Shown piece by piece: positions 1 through 14,100 of a stretch of DNA of 64,000 bases. The stretch is from Branchiostoma floridae (lineage: Eukaryota; Chordata; Leptocardii; Amphioxiformes; Branchiostomatidae), in assembly GCF_000003815.2 (NCBI RefSeq), contig NC_049983.1, positions 11,225,870 to 11,289,869 of the forward strand, given 5' to 3'. Position numbers and translations under genes: made by a program. Positions within the stretch are counted from its first letter, which is position 1. Every line of letters starts with the position of its first letter. The notes beneath the pieces are model-generated. The model saw nothing but the letters and a program-made list of their open reading frames with translations, was not told the origin of the DNA and did no database searches.

Positions 1-3000
1 TGGGCAAGTAAATTCTTCATGTACTTGCCCGATAGGACAATTGAATTTTAGAAAACTTGTTAAACCCTGTATAATTCTTGATAGTTTGTTAGTTGGAGAT
101 ATAGTGTGTGTGAAACTGAAAGTGTGTTGTGCATACAGATATACAACCAAGTAAGGTAGTGAGTGTATTTGAAGGAACAATAACTACAGAAAAATTAAAT
201 TAAAAAAAACTAAAAAACTAAATTAATGCAATTTCTGTGAAGTATTTTGTGTAGGTAAGCAATTTTGAGTGAGGTAGCAGGATATAGCAGGTTAGTATAA
301 AAAATTTTATGTCTCAGGGAAATGAAATGATAAGTGTCAGAGTGGTAATACTTAAAAGTTAGTTTGTATTGGATGCAAACTTAATCTTCTCCCTTCTGGC
401 TTATCTTGTAACCAATACAGAGAGCCAGTGGACTAACTTAGGCCCTGTTTATACTCAAAAATTCTAACTGGTTCAATATTAGTCATTGGCTTATCACTTA
501 CTTAGGTGTGCTGTACCCATATACGAATGTCATCAAAATCCTGAAAAAAAAGGACAAGTCCGAATCTATCCACTTTGCAATCACACTGCATTGATCAAGC
601 AAAATAGTTTAACCACAAACTGCTCAAACTACCTCTATGAGGTGGTTTGCAAACAATCTGGATAAGATCTAAGTGGTTTGGTAGAATTCACATTCCGAAA
701 AGTGAAACGTTTCAAGAACAGATTCGGTTATCAAACAGGTTAGATTATTTGAGTATGAACAGGGTGTGAGGTGGGAGAAGGTTGAATAGATACGCAAATG
801 TCCAATACAACATGTGTAACATAACGAGTCAAACTAAGAAAAAATTACTGAGCAACCAACAATGTTTAATCCCTCTTTCTTTAATGTAAACTTCTGCATG
901 TTACTAAAGAATATGCTTCAAAACTACACATGTACATGTAGTTCTTTGTGACAAATTACACATTGATTTTGATAGGTTTATGATGACAGGGTAAACCAAG
1001 TCAGGACATTAAATACAGTGTACCAATTGAAACCAACTTTCATCATCATTGATATTTGCAAAGACTGATGCTTGTCTGGGAAGAAGGAAATGGAAAAGAA
1101 GGACCCATTGCGACCCGTGAAGACATCTCCGATGTCCACGTTCAAGGTTCAAGGTTGTCTGGGATTCAAAACTACTGTAAATGCAGAAATGTTCGCGGTG
1201 GATTAATGTTCGCAGTCTTCGCGGTGACCACTTCATCGCGAACTTAAATCCACCGCGAACCTTTTTCTATAATTGTATTAGACTGCAGTCTATGGTGTTA
1301 CCGCGAACTTAAATCCACCGCAAAAAGTCCTTTTACCCGCTACCGCGAAATTAAATCTCCGCAAACTTAAATGCATTTACACTACAGTACGTAAATGTAG
1401 TTCATACTTACCGTCTTCTTTCTGCCTCCCCTCTTGTCTACTAGTAGGTCTCAAATGTACCTACTACTAATAGACATTGTATAGTATTATGATATGATGG
1501 CATACATACTTACAAAGCACATAGTGAATACAGACTGATCTTTAAATGTCTAATTCATATTTAACAAGAAGTGTTATGTCCATAAAGGCATCAGGGTACA
1601 GTATTTCACTATAGCGGCAGTATCGATATCACAATTGCAAAAGCACTGGTGCACCGCGAACTCTCCATTTTCTTCCTACTGCCAAATTAAATAATTCCAA
1701 CAAAGTTAGAATTGCATTTACAGTATAGTATAACCAAGGTATTCTTAGGACAATAGATGTATATGGATATTCACATTATAATTGGAGTTGGTTTTTCAAA
1801 ACTTCATTCAATTTTCAAACATCACTGACAGACTGCAGTCAGTGTTATATCATATACACAAAGGAAGTCTCCATCTCTTTCCATTGAACACTAAGGCTTC
1901 TGATGGTATACACATGGAGATTGCTGAAAAAATTAGCATTCGTGACTTCAGTTAGCTGGAGATTCCATGGCTTCGACACCAACGTTGATTAGAAAACGCA
2001 CTTTTGGAAGACGTACGTCATTGATATGTTAGCCCGAACGCCTTGCAGTTCACACTCATATCGATAGGAGCGCACTAAACTGCAGCCAACTGTTTTGGAA
2101 TCTTCAGAGTGACGCATCTGAACGCTAGCCGGTCGGAACCAGAATTCCAATCAGATAGTTCAGTTAACAATTACTTCCACCAAAACTGACTGTGGGAAAT
2201 GTCCACTGATTTCCCCATATGTTATATTTGAAATGTGTGTTTACACGAAATAATCTTGAGAGGTGAAAAATGTTTAGTCAAAAGTAGGATTATGTAAGCA
2301 ATCGCCCTCTTCCTGAAGGACAAAGGTGCCCATTCTAGTCACGTTTCCCGCTAAGACCTTGGAGATTACAAGGCAAATCTTGCGGTGTAATGTACTTGCT
2401 ACATGATGAAAGACTTCGCGTAGAACCAGTAACAACCGCCTTGAGAGTACTCACACTACAGCAAGTGTACTACCAGTATATACCGCCGCTATTTCACAGT
2501 AAAATGTACCATGTTCTACTGTTAGAGTCGCTGTTAGAGAAACTTAATTGAGAACTTACACAGTTGTTTGGCAATGCATTACGTATCATGTACCTGACTA
2601 GTAACCTGAACCTAAATGTATAACTTTCATCAACGTTAGAGGTGCTCGGTTTGGTTCATTCTCTGGTTATGAATATACACAACAACTGAAATCCAATTAA
2701 ACACAAAAGCTAGACGTAGCCAAAACAGTTCGATTTGATTTCAGTACGTTGTAGCAATGCCATTACTGTAACGAGTCGAAAAAAATGTACAAATAGTTTT
2801 GCTTGCTCTTTAAATGCAAATAGCACGTTTTCTTCTCTTGATCATGGCCATTTCGTGCTTCTCAGAAGAGCGGTGTTCGTTTGAAGTCTTCTGGGAGCGT
2901 TGAGGTAATTTCCCGAGCGGACTGAGATGTAATCTGTTCTACAACAAGTCATTAAAATGCTCCCACTCGCCTCGACTTCCCTACGCCAAGTTTCCAAATG

Positions 3001-3476
3001 AACCCAAGTGTTGTTCCCCAGCTGTACAGCCTGAAGCCATAGAGAGTTTGCCGCAAAAACGATGCATCATTGCTATTATATGTTTTGAAGGATTTTGGAA
3101 GTGTTTTCCGATGACATATCACTACAGGAGCTGAGTCAAGACAGTATAGATTGGGCTTCTGGCAGCAAGCCGAAAAACAGCGCAGTAACTTTTGTATGCG
3201 TGCTTCGTCATCGTTTTCTTTTACACCGATTATATTTGAACTTCGATACTTCTTCATCCCTTTCTTAAGTTATGGGGCAGGAGACCTGTAATGCTAGTTC
3301 ACCTTTATCTGTGGACTAACCTATTTCCGTTGCTTTCAGAAAAGGGATATTTAGGGATATAAAGTCGACGGACGGACTTGCTATATTCGTTTAAAATCAC
3401 TATCCGTCGGATTGATACACGGTTTTCAAAAACAACGAATATAGGTTACCCCGCGGATAAAGATGAATTGGCGTTA
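1..3476. other. Gene-free upstream region
   Basis: No exon with family similarity is seen. It begins with a 9-bp-arm hairpin (GGGCAAGTA at 2-10, complement at 22-30) and holds the MITE at 1173-1388 and its decayed relative. The minus-strand open frame of 101 codons at 2952-3257 has no recognisable features. Confidence 0.4.
1173..1388. mobile_element. MITE with internal GCGAACTTAAATCCACCGCG repeats
   Basis: Imperfect inverted ends (TACTGTAAATGCA type) enclose several direct and inverted copies of CCGCGAACTTAAATCCACCG. A decayed relative lies near 1650-1725 (CACCGCGAACTCTCC, then ATTGCATTTACAGTA). Confidence 0.6.
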
Positions 3477-5758
3477 AGGTCCCCTCTCACTTGACGTGCG
3501 GCACGCTTGCGGCATTGCTGCGTTCGTTCACTGCGGCACTGTTGTGTAAAGCCCCGGTCACAAAGCGCGTACGATTCCTTGCGATTCCTTCCGATGCGCA
3601 GGATAATCGCAGTGCGACGTAAGTCGGAAGAAAATCGGAAGCAATGGTTTAAGTATATGAAGCCGTGGTCACAAAGCGCGTAGTGGATCGTACGATGAGG
3701 TCATAAGAGCGTGCCTGTGTCAATCGCAGTGAATCATAGTAAATCGGGGAGCGTCGTATGGCGAAAAATAGAGCTGAAATGGATTTTGAACATGTTCAAA
3801 ATTTCGCTATCGTCGTAAGGTTTTATTTGCCCCCATAGCAGAGTTCATTACGGCAATTTTTGTCTACTGATGAGGTTATAGATTTATGATTTTTTAGTAT
3901 GTTGTGATGGTTTCAGTTTTACCTGATATTGTCGATATTGACGAAAAGGGGAAATATATCAGTCGCAACTGCCACAGTCGCAACCAGAGAACAGCGCGTC
4001 ACGCACAGGTGATGCAGACAATAGTTTGATCGCTTCATGCACGTGAGTTTATAATTAGATCAAATCTCAGCTCTCGTCGGTCTTGGCAGTCTTGGGTCAG
4101 TTTACCATAATCGTAATAACCATGGGGACAACTCGAACATAAAGGCAGGCTCTATGAGTCGGAAATATATATGATATAATGCTTATCATTTGATTTTTGT
4201 ATGATGGCATCTTTTTGTTGATAGCATATCATGATACGATCTTCGACAGAGCCTGACACGTAGAGCCGGCAAGCAGGCCGAGATAACCATACCAGTACTC
4301 ACGCTTGATTTGAACTTTTGCTTGTAATACTGTTGTCATGGTCTTTTTCAATTTATTTTTACAGTTAAAGATATTATAGGAAGGTATTTAACAGCTACGT
4401 CCACATGTTTGTTGGTTAAAGAAGCACAAAAGCGGTCAGACGGCTATACAGAAGAGACACAAGTGAAAAATCGTGCGACGCTGGAAAAATTTTGAACACC
4501 ATCCGATGCGTTGCGATGGCTTGCGATGCTTATGATTTTGTTGCGATGTACTGCGCTCATCGTACGATATGCGGAATAGTCCATCGCAAGGAATCGTACG
4601 CGCTTTGTGACCGGGGCTTTAATGTCGCCGATTTTGTCTTGCACTCACACTGACGTGCGGCACTGTTGCGTTTCTAAACTAAATGAACATGTTATTGGCA
4701 ATTGCAGCGTTGTCAATTTATCAAAAATCACTGTAAAATGATGAGAATGCCCCAAAATGAGATTTATAATGAAAAGATTTCCCTTATGATAATGAATTAT
4801 ATGGTACATATGCTATAAATAACCTTGAAAGACTTTTACAGTAAAGGAAATGACCCAAATGAACGGACACGAACTATATACCAGATTTCACTCGATGTGT
4901 ACGTTTTGCACCATGTAACGTTATGTGTAATTATGTATGTTTATATGTTTATTCACCAATTTCATACTTTTTTTGTATGACGCTGAGTATTTTCATTGTC
5001 GGCGGATGGCTTGCCAGCCTATTGATGTCTAAGTCTATCATATTTGTAAAAAGTGAGAAAAATATGGCCCATGGGTCTGAATGACTGCAATTTTGTATTT
5101 TATCGGTGGCAGGCTACCAGCAATGATTAGCTTGTAACGTTATAACGCAAACGCAAACTCGTTATCATCCAACATAAATAATTTCTTTTTGAACGTTGTA
5201 CGATAACCTTTATCTCTACATCCGTAGGTTAATCGATAAACCAGTTACTTATTTTTTGTTTTCAAGTATAAAATACTGACCTACTTTCCATTAAATAAAT
5301 CAAAAGATGTATTTTTAAGTTAACTCTGAATACGGATACAAGGTAAGTTTTCTGGAATTCGCAGTGTTTTAACTGGATCGAAAACCGATGTAAAATTATC
5401 AGAAATGCATCTAAAATAGTTTTTCAGTGATAAAATGATGTTTACTTTTGATTCTTGGTGTAAAATAGGCAAAATATATCCTTGATACTGTTTGGGGCAT
5501 GGTGGCGGCACTGTTGGGGCATTGTTGGGGCACCGTTGGGGCACTGTTGCGGCACTGTTGCGGCACTGTTGCGGCATCTTGCCACTTGCGTTATTTTTAA
5601 ACTTTTTAAAAAACGTCGCGCTTGCTTGCGGCACCTCTAGGTTTGCTTGCGGCACCTCTAGGTTTGCTTGCGGCACCTCTAGGTTCCGTGGCGGTACATC
5701 TGCGTTTTCGAACGCAGCAATGCCGCAAGCGTGCCGCACGTCAAGTGAGAGGGGGCCT
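3477..5758. mobile_element. 2.28-kb inverted-repeat DNA transposon (non-autonomous), TSD TTA
   Basis: Near-perfect terminal inverted repeats of about 50 bp (AGGTCCCCTCTCACTTGACG at the left; the right end is its complement) are flanked by TTA on both sides (3474-3476 and 5759-5761). No transposase frame is visible. The right third holds a 12-bp-period G/C-rich array (about 5495-5575, GGGGCACTGTTG-like) and three tandem copies of a 21-bp unit (about 5628-5690). Terminal sequence, internal GCGGCACTGTTG motifs and 3-bp TSD relate it to the smaller elements at 22374, 25793 and 30056. Another transposon is inserted at 3549-4619. Confidence 0.85.
3549..4619. mobile_element. Nested 1.07-kb inverted-repeat element
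   Basis: Inverted ends of about 35 bp (AAGCCCCGGTCACAAAGCGC at the left; its complement at the right) lie wholly inside the 3477-5758 element, so this insertion is younger. TA flanks both ends, compatible with a TA target duplication, though the boundary is ambiguous by 1-2 bases. A second copy of the terminal motif occurs internally near 3665. No coding capacity is seen. Confidence 0.75.
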
Positions 5759-5761
5759 TTA

Positions 5762-8103
5762 GACAGAACTGGCGTTAGACAGTATTTTAGTTGAAGTTCT
5801 ATCCTGACCTGTGCTCTAGCCTCCTATAGCCTTCACCTTTTATTTGCTGTCGCGTGAGGACGGGGACACCGTAAAAAAACACGCGGGGATTTAACTCGCA
5901 CCTCCCGCCCGCAAATCGCACCGAGGGACCCTCCATCACCCTTCCGATATTACAAACCACGGCGACGGGAATGCAGTTGGAGAATTGGAGGAAGAGAGCC
6001 AAGATGAAATAGTAATGGCCAAATTCATTTTCGATGCACGCTTGACTGGCGGCCAAGGGTGACCTTCTAGTATTTATCTTGGTAGCCTCAATTCGCGGGC
6101 CGTCGCTTCAGGTAAATTTGGCTGCCATTTTGGTGACGAAAGCTGATAATGCTAGAATGCCTGACTGAACGTATTGAGCTCTGAACCTCACAGTATGACA
6201 AAGGCAGAGGAAATAAATACAACCCACCTCCATACATATGCATTGGCTGAAAGTCACATACAGATTTATATACATTGTACATGTATATTTGGTAATATAG
6301 GGGCAGCCTGATTTTTTACGTTCTTGAGACACGAGTGCTGTAATGATAACTGACAGACAGTTACAAATAATGTATGTATTCCGTGTAATTGGAACGGTTG
6401 AAAACCCATGAGATCTCACTTCCGGACCAACCGACCGATAGATCTCAGCTACCACCTCATCCTCAATCTTTCCTAGAATGGTGTCCCTGTCTCAGTGCTT
6501 CTTTTTCAATGATGAAGAATTGTTTTCTTTCTAACTTACAACAACAGACGCAACAATGAAGAACGTTTCAATAAAGGAACAGCATGAGCTTTGCTGTTAA
6601 TTTTTCATAAGTTGCCAAACCACGGACGGCGTCTGAGACAACAAGGGCACAACAAAGGACACAAAAGAGGCGAGAATTTTTTGTACGTTCTTTTATTGTT
6701 TGCCTTTTGCAAAATGCGTAAAACACCACCGTAAAATGACATGGTATTATGATATAATTAGATTACAAATATATACATAATATTAACTACTAGTGATACA
6801 ACTGGAAACGGCGCGTAAAATTGAGGTATCCAAAAACAAGAAAACCGTCTTTGGTGCATGTTTCTGAGAACCCGCACTTTTTCAATGATCGTATGTAGCA
6901 TGTACTTTATTAAGGTAATTACATAATACATTTTTGTATTACAATATTGAATACGGAATGGTAAGTACAATTTAATGTGGCATTAATCACCAAGGAAATA
7001 TTGGACTAGAGTTCTCTATGTTCTATGCCTGAAAAGCATCTAATACCCTGTTTGTTTATGCCATGATAATTCGATTAAATCGATTACATTTGGCGCCAAT
7101 ACTGGTTTTGTGCCTGCCGTTACTAAGCATGGTGACTCAGTGAAGTGTCAATAAACCAGTCTCATATCTCATTCACGATTTTTCGATTTCTAATATTCAG
7201 AGATGTCAGAAACTGCTCCACCGCGCCAAACGCTTAGTATCTTAACGATGCCACAGTCCCAACTTTACATTTAAAAGATTGCTTGTAAATGTAAAGAGAA
7301 CAGTGCCCGCCCGCAGCAGTTGTTAGAGATATTCTCCTGTGCGTTTGTTCGCCGTGCCTAGCTGATTTATTACCTGGTTACTTCCCGGCTAGTCTTATCT
7401 TATCGATCACAGTCGATACGGTGGGGAATTCGTGATCTCTCGTGGGTCCCTCCCTATCACCAAGTGGAATGTTCCAAATTATTTCGTCCGACCGGATCAG
7501 TTCCCTTTCCCTCTTGTGCCGTGAATAACGGGTGTGTGCGACCGTTAAACATACCGAAAATGCACCAAGACGGTTCCTGTACTACTCGTGTGTTTTAAAA
7601 GGATATCCTCAATAGGATGTCATATACGACCGATACGCTTCATAACGGTGACCTACGTTAGTGGAATTCTAACCCATCATAATATATTTTCTACACAAAG
7701 AAGGCTGTCTACAATAACATAATTTTGCTTTATCAATGTATTTTCCGTATACGTTACGACAATTTCGTTTAAGCAGCCCTGTGTTGTTGTAAGCAGGCGC
7801 TGAGAATGCTTCCCCTCCCCGTGTTTCCGTCCGCAGTGGTACGCGCCACCTTTACATGCACCTGTTTTACCCTGCATCCCCTGCAGCCAGGGCAGCCGAG
7901 CAGCGCCGATATTCAGACAGCCTTCCGTCCGCACTGTTGTCACCGCTAGCGTCGTCTTACACCTCTGTTTGCCCACCCTGTTTCCACACAAACAGCACCC
8001 CGTGTGTACGGAGCAGATGAGGTAGTGTCCACTCGGCCTGGGCCGTCCGTAGAGTAGCGCGCGTGCCATCGGCAGGGAGAAGCAGTCCACCCGAGGATTC
8101 AAC
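5762..8103. other. Upstream region and 5' UTR/promoter area of the alpha-2/delta gene
   Basis: AT-rich up to about 7770, then a GC-rich, CpG-containing stretch (about 7790-8103) immediately before the start codon. This fits a TATA-less promoter and 5' UTR. No clear TATA box or initiator could be assigned. Confidence 0.4.
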
Positions 8104-11100
8104 ATGCGGTGGTCGGTGATGTTGTTCGGGCTCGGCTTCGGCCTCTTCTTCGCACAGATAACACCCTCTGGCTCCCAGCAGGGTTTCAACGACGTAGAGT
8201 AAGTCTTCCGTTTTATTTTATCCTCTCCCTCTGCTTTATAAATGGACATACTCTAGCCCGTTCTCTAGTTATGCGAGATGCTAAATATATCCTGAGCTGT
8301 CTTCTGTATGTTTTCCTACAGCGTCAGAAAATGGGCGGAGAATTTCGGTGCGAATCTGTACCGACTGAGCACGTACTTCAGCGGAGCAGACCTCCTCAGA
8401 ACTGTAAGCATATACAATAATTCTACATGGACATACATCACTACGATATCATGTCATCTGTCTGCATATATCACCGCTACCGGTGAAATACTTGGCCGGC
8501 CCGCCTGATACAGGGCTCTCACCAAACGGCGTTCATCCCCTGAATCAACAGACATCCATTCTGGCACCCACACGCTAGCAATTAAAAAGGCGCAGACGGT
8601 ATTCTCGCCGCGCTTCACCCCGAATGCATCGGGCTGAAGAAAATTTGGCCGGCTTACTATGGACGGCAGCGATCGATTTTTATAGATTGTGGAGTCTCGC
8701 TACAATATTCCTGTACAGGGCCAGGGAAAGGCATGCCGGGGTACCCGCTCTACCTTCATTCCATCGATGTCCGAAATTCAATACGGGTGACACATATAGC
8801 TCTTACAGAGTAAACACATTTGTGTAAACCATGAAATCATCGAACGTCCGAAATCGCTCTCCGTTTCACAGTAAAACAAAATATCTGGCTACTTCATAAA
8901 ATCCGATGCCAGCGTTTTTTTCGTATTCTGATACGACCTCGTATATTACTGCGACCTCGATTTAAATGAAGTAGAGAGGCCATGCATGGCACTATCATCC
9001 CTCGTGTCCATTTTACTCCTGTTCTATTTATACTCACCAAGATCACCCTCCCCCCATGCTAAAGCAGTATCAAATTGTAAGGTATATCGTCGGTTATTCA
9101 AATGCTTTGACTAGCCCATACACACGAAGATATTTTACATATGCCATTATCAGTTCCGTTATCAACCGTGTTTAGCATGCATCTAATACCTCATCTTAAG
9201 AGATATAAAATACTAAAACAATTGACGATTCATTAGCATATCTCCGAAGAGAAGGGCTATTAGATAATGACTGTATGAGTGATGACCTGGCCCTTAAATG
9301 TGATGACATTTTTTTTTTCATTATTTTAAGGTGAAAGGTAACATCGTTCCATTCAAGTTCCTACAGTGATTCTACAAAAGCCAATACCTTACAGTACATT
9401 TTGGAATATCAACTTGACTAAAATGGATGCCACGAGAAAAGAATGATATCCATTCATCTAATAAAATTGCGATTTTATTTTTCTGCTGTCACGGTGTTTG
9501 GTTTTACGGTAGACGTAGTGACAAATTAGCTTAATCGAAAAGAAGGCCACATGCGAATATACTACAACTGTATTTGGTTGATCAGCCCACGCTAATATCA
9601 CTATTCATTTTTTTTGTATGCTTCAAACAATATTTAGGCTTGGGGAATGTTTCTTCAAATTAACGCAACAGAAATTAACGCCGCAAGCAAATAAATGGCC
9701 TTCATTTAGCTGATCAAATTGCTCTTCCACTGTGAAGGGAGGCCGTTTTCCCAGGGCAGGGACTGTCCATGATGACCGATATTTGCGCCCAAACGTAAAT
9801 CCATCCCTGAGGGCATACGCGCCATAGGGGATCCCCTCTATACCCAGAGGATATTTCAGAATGTTAAATCCATGTTCTGAGCCTCCCAGTTAGCTAGATG
9901 GACATACCATATCACCAAAAAGCAAAAAGGTGATCCAAACAAGCTAAGACTGAAAGCCAAATGACGATTATTGCTCAAGGCCTGTGTAATTTCTTTTGTG
10001 TATAATTTGTATGGCTTCCGAGCATGATTATATTACGTATAGACAAAGTGAAGCTTGCACCGAGTATGGAACTAATTTTAGGCAATAATTTGATGCAACA
10101 AACGATTTATTAAAGTGTCATTTATCGTAAGCGAAGTAAACAGCTCTGAATGAAATAAGTTGGATGAAATGTGTTGTAAAATGATTCCATTGTTATTTTC
10201 CCTCTCAGGAATATAAAGAAAACAACAACTGGCAGATAGTAAAGATGAACGGCACTGAGATGGTCCAGAAGTTTGCAAAGGACATGTTCGATAACCTGGC
10301 TTCCAAGCGGTCGGCGGTGGAGGTAGGTGGATGCTTTGGGTTTATTGTTACATTGATAGTTTGTTAGGTAACACAGCATACATAATACAACAAAGTTATA
10401 GACCTTTATTGTCGGTATTCTCAATTCTAAATTATTGTATGTGCAAAGACGAGTACTGTATTTTTCATGTCATAACTGCTATGATTTAAATTGTTTATGA
10501 CATATACGTAGAGCGTAAACATAAGGAAATTAATAGCACATGAACAAAGTATTTTCCTATAAAATCCTTTATATGGCATCCAATGTACTCTAAAAGAATA
10601 GGGCGTTCACATAGGTACTAACGTATCGAGTGTCATAGCAAGAGACAAACGTGTTTACAGAAAATTGTATTTAAAAAATAGAAAAAAATCGGCTAAATGA
10701 AGTGGAGACTTCAAATGTTAAATTTGCAATAGTGGAAGACGCTTCCGTGTAGCCGAACAATAGATGTCCAGTCACGTAAATGATAATCTAAAGAGACAGG
10801 AACATTGAAAATGACGCATATATTATACATTACATTGAAGCGAAAATTGCCAACAATACAGTACGCTCTGTACGCATATATATTATGTCATTAGTATTTT
10901 GTCCTCCCGAAAGATATTCCCCTGTGAGTTCACAACATCATAGCCTGATATACCGCATGGCCTTCAATATTTCATATCATGGATTCCGATGAAAGTTATC
11001 AAATCAAATTAATAACAGAAAAGAAGTAAAGAGTGGATCCCATAATTTTGGTAATTTTGGTATCATTCATTCTATCATTCTTCTATAATTTTCAAAATTT

Positions 11101-14100
11101 TTCTTTTGATTCCACGGATTGGAAAAACGTGGTGATGAATCTAACTTAAGTACTCACTGGCTGGCAATTGCCTCCTTTACCATGACGGAATGTTTGTTAT
11201 TGAAGCATTGCAACGATTGTCATTATTACACGGGACCGCACGTTATGACCGACAGTTGGTACCTGGCAGATAGTACAAAATATGTAGATCTTAAAAAAGA
11301 CAAAATATATTCTAGACTATTCCATGAAAATTATTCGCCTAACGCTTAACTCGTTTTTGATTGAGTTTTTAGTCAGATCGATGATGAATTGATTACCAAA
11401 GCTTAATGTTTCCCTAATAGCAATGACGCCATAGGTCAGAGGTCAGGTGTGACGATGTTTCTAGATCGTGGAATGTCAATATGTCAATCTTCCTTTCCCA
11501 TATTCAACATGTATACCTATGGATATGTATCTTAAAATCGTTCATGGTTACAAAGTGTACCAACCTACGACGTATTCAATTACTGTATCCATCACTGGAA
11601 CAAGAACCTAATTAGTAATTCATAACACAATATGAAGAATAATTTACAAACCCAGAATTAGAATACAGATCCGTCGCGACTGGATGAAAAAGTGATCTAT
11701 CCAAAACATGATGACAATGATTCATGGACTGGATAGAGAGTAAATGTTGCAGAGGCTGTTCCCAACCATCGATACCGGATGTAACCCAATACACATTGAT
11801 GTATAATAGATGATAGGGATATTTCCATGGCCTCCATTCTCCACTGGTTTTTGTAAATTTCTAAAACGACAATTACGAATGACCAGTATGTATCAACTGT
11901 TGAAGTCTATGCGTTATCATATCAGTAAGCGTGTTTTTGAATGTCCAGGCAAACGTTACCGCATTGTAAAGGCCTCCCGCACGTTAATTTTCTGTGAGGT
12001 ATTCCCCTGAGATTGGCAGCATGTTTCATGTCACGGGGCGCGCCGCTATGTGGAGCGTGACAGGTCCGGATGACAAACTCGTCTCTTCCACGGAAGAGAC
12101 AATACGAATATCAGGGCTGTTCTATAGCGGAGGGTGGGCGCTTTCTCAGCACTGATACCACGTCTTGTTTGACATAAATCCTGAACAGAAGTAGAATGTT
12201 TTATTTCGCATCATCACAATGTTTTGTTGGCAACAGTATCCAATGAATGTCACCAAACTATCGTAGGCGTTGACCCGTGCTGTGTTGGAGGGTGGGCACT
12301 TTCTCTACACCGCTATCATTCCCTGTTTGTAATACATTCCATACAAAGGTAGATTGCTCTAACCCTCATCATCACAGCGGTTTTGGTGATAGGATCTGAT
12401 AAATGACACCAAACTATACTATGCATTTATAACGTCCATTCTTCAATCGCGCGCACTCGTATTGTCCATAGGACCTCATCATACCCACATGTACCTATAT
12501 GTTTTAATTAAAGTCATCAATTAATGATGGAGGGGAGAATCCATCATATATTGTGTGTGTCATGTTTGCCGTATGGATACGGCATTATTTTGCCTGCAGA
12601 AGCTCGTCATTCATCGCAGACGCGTCGTTATTATTAACCTTTCCGGGGCAGGCAGCTGTGCCTGGCGGCCGCCGCAGACAATGCCAGGGCGTCCTGACAA
12701 GCTTGCTACATGGTCTGTTGCTTGATGTAGCGTTATGTTATGGCGCACACCATACATTATTAATGCAGCGCGTCCTCGGGGACACTGGGCCGCCCTTTCT
12801 CGATGTGATCTCGTCTCGTTGAGGTTTAATGAGGTTTTAACACTCTTTTCCATCCATGCCAAATGACCTCCTTACATAGGTTACACACGCTGATCCTCAA
12901 AAGGTGATATTTTTGGAGTAGCCATTGTTGTACCTTGTAATAAGCCAACAACGGTTTACAATCTTACACATTGAAAAAGCAACCCGCCCTATAGTCCTGA
13001 CAAACCAATATGCATCATCCAAACAGATAGAAAATCAAAGAAAAAGACGAACACAAAGACTACCAGCGGTAGAATTATCAGTCATTTGTCCTTCCCTATG
13101 GAGCATACAGAAATAGACAATCGGTATAAAATTCTATAGAGTCAACTGAATCAAGCTGCTCATAATGTCATCATACTCACAATGGGGACCGATGAAACTA
13201 CACGATTCGAATGCTTTTGATATTAAATTTTGAAATTAAAAAGAATGTGACCATATGATAATCCAAATATGTTGCTAATTGTTTTTGGAACACTTCTCCT
13301 TTTGCCAACCATACATATCTCAATCCATCTTGCGCCACTGAGAATATCCTTGCTGTGCTTGATTACGTTATAGTATGAGTATCTTCCTACTTACTTTATG
13401 GGGGCTCCGGTAAACAAACTTGGATGGCACTGAGGCAAATAACTGAGGCAGCACAGAGAAAAAACCTTAACGAAATATTGTAGCTGTTGAATCGAAGCTG
13501 TACTTTCCTTGTTAGACTGCTGTGAACATCCCAGGACGGATCATTTACTTATCGTAGGGCGGAGCGCCTCATCTGAATTCTAATGAAATTGCTGACAAGC
13601 AGTTAAGAGCCCCGAGCTTTATCTTGAAGGCGAGCAATTCTCAGAGAATAGTTCTTGTTATCTCTCTTTCTCATCATCGTTTCAAAAGAAGTAGGAACTA
13701 TACCTTGCTATTCTAGATTGGATCGTGGGTTGAGGAAAAGAAGCTACTCAGTGTTATGTAGAATATCCAATTTTATCCCGTTATGTAGATTGAATGGTCT
13801 ATGATATTGCTTTCCTGGATATCTGAACCTTCATCAACGATGTAGAATACGGTTTCCAAACCTGCACACTGGTTGTTGAGACCTTTGATACTCGGGCGAT
13901 TCAGAATACACAATGTATAACTATCAAAACAGGCATGGGACAAGAATCGCGTGGGTTTGCCACCATGTTCATGTAGCGCATCAGGGACGACTGGAAATCC
14001 CTGGCGCTTTTACTTTTCCTTCAACAAGGTCCATCATGGTCTGCCTGCGAAGTAGGTCACAGGAAAGGATAATGTGTGCTCATTACCATGAAGCTGCTGA

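Noticed and set aside
7677..8249. 190-codon open frame on the minus strand
   Set aside because: It overlaps the first coding exon and GC-rich 5' region of the alpha-2/delta gene on the other strand, and shows no domain or composition of a real protein.
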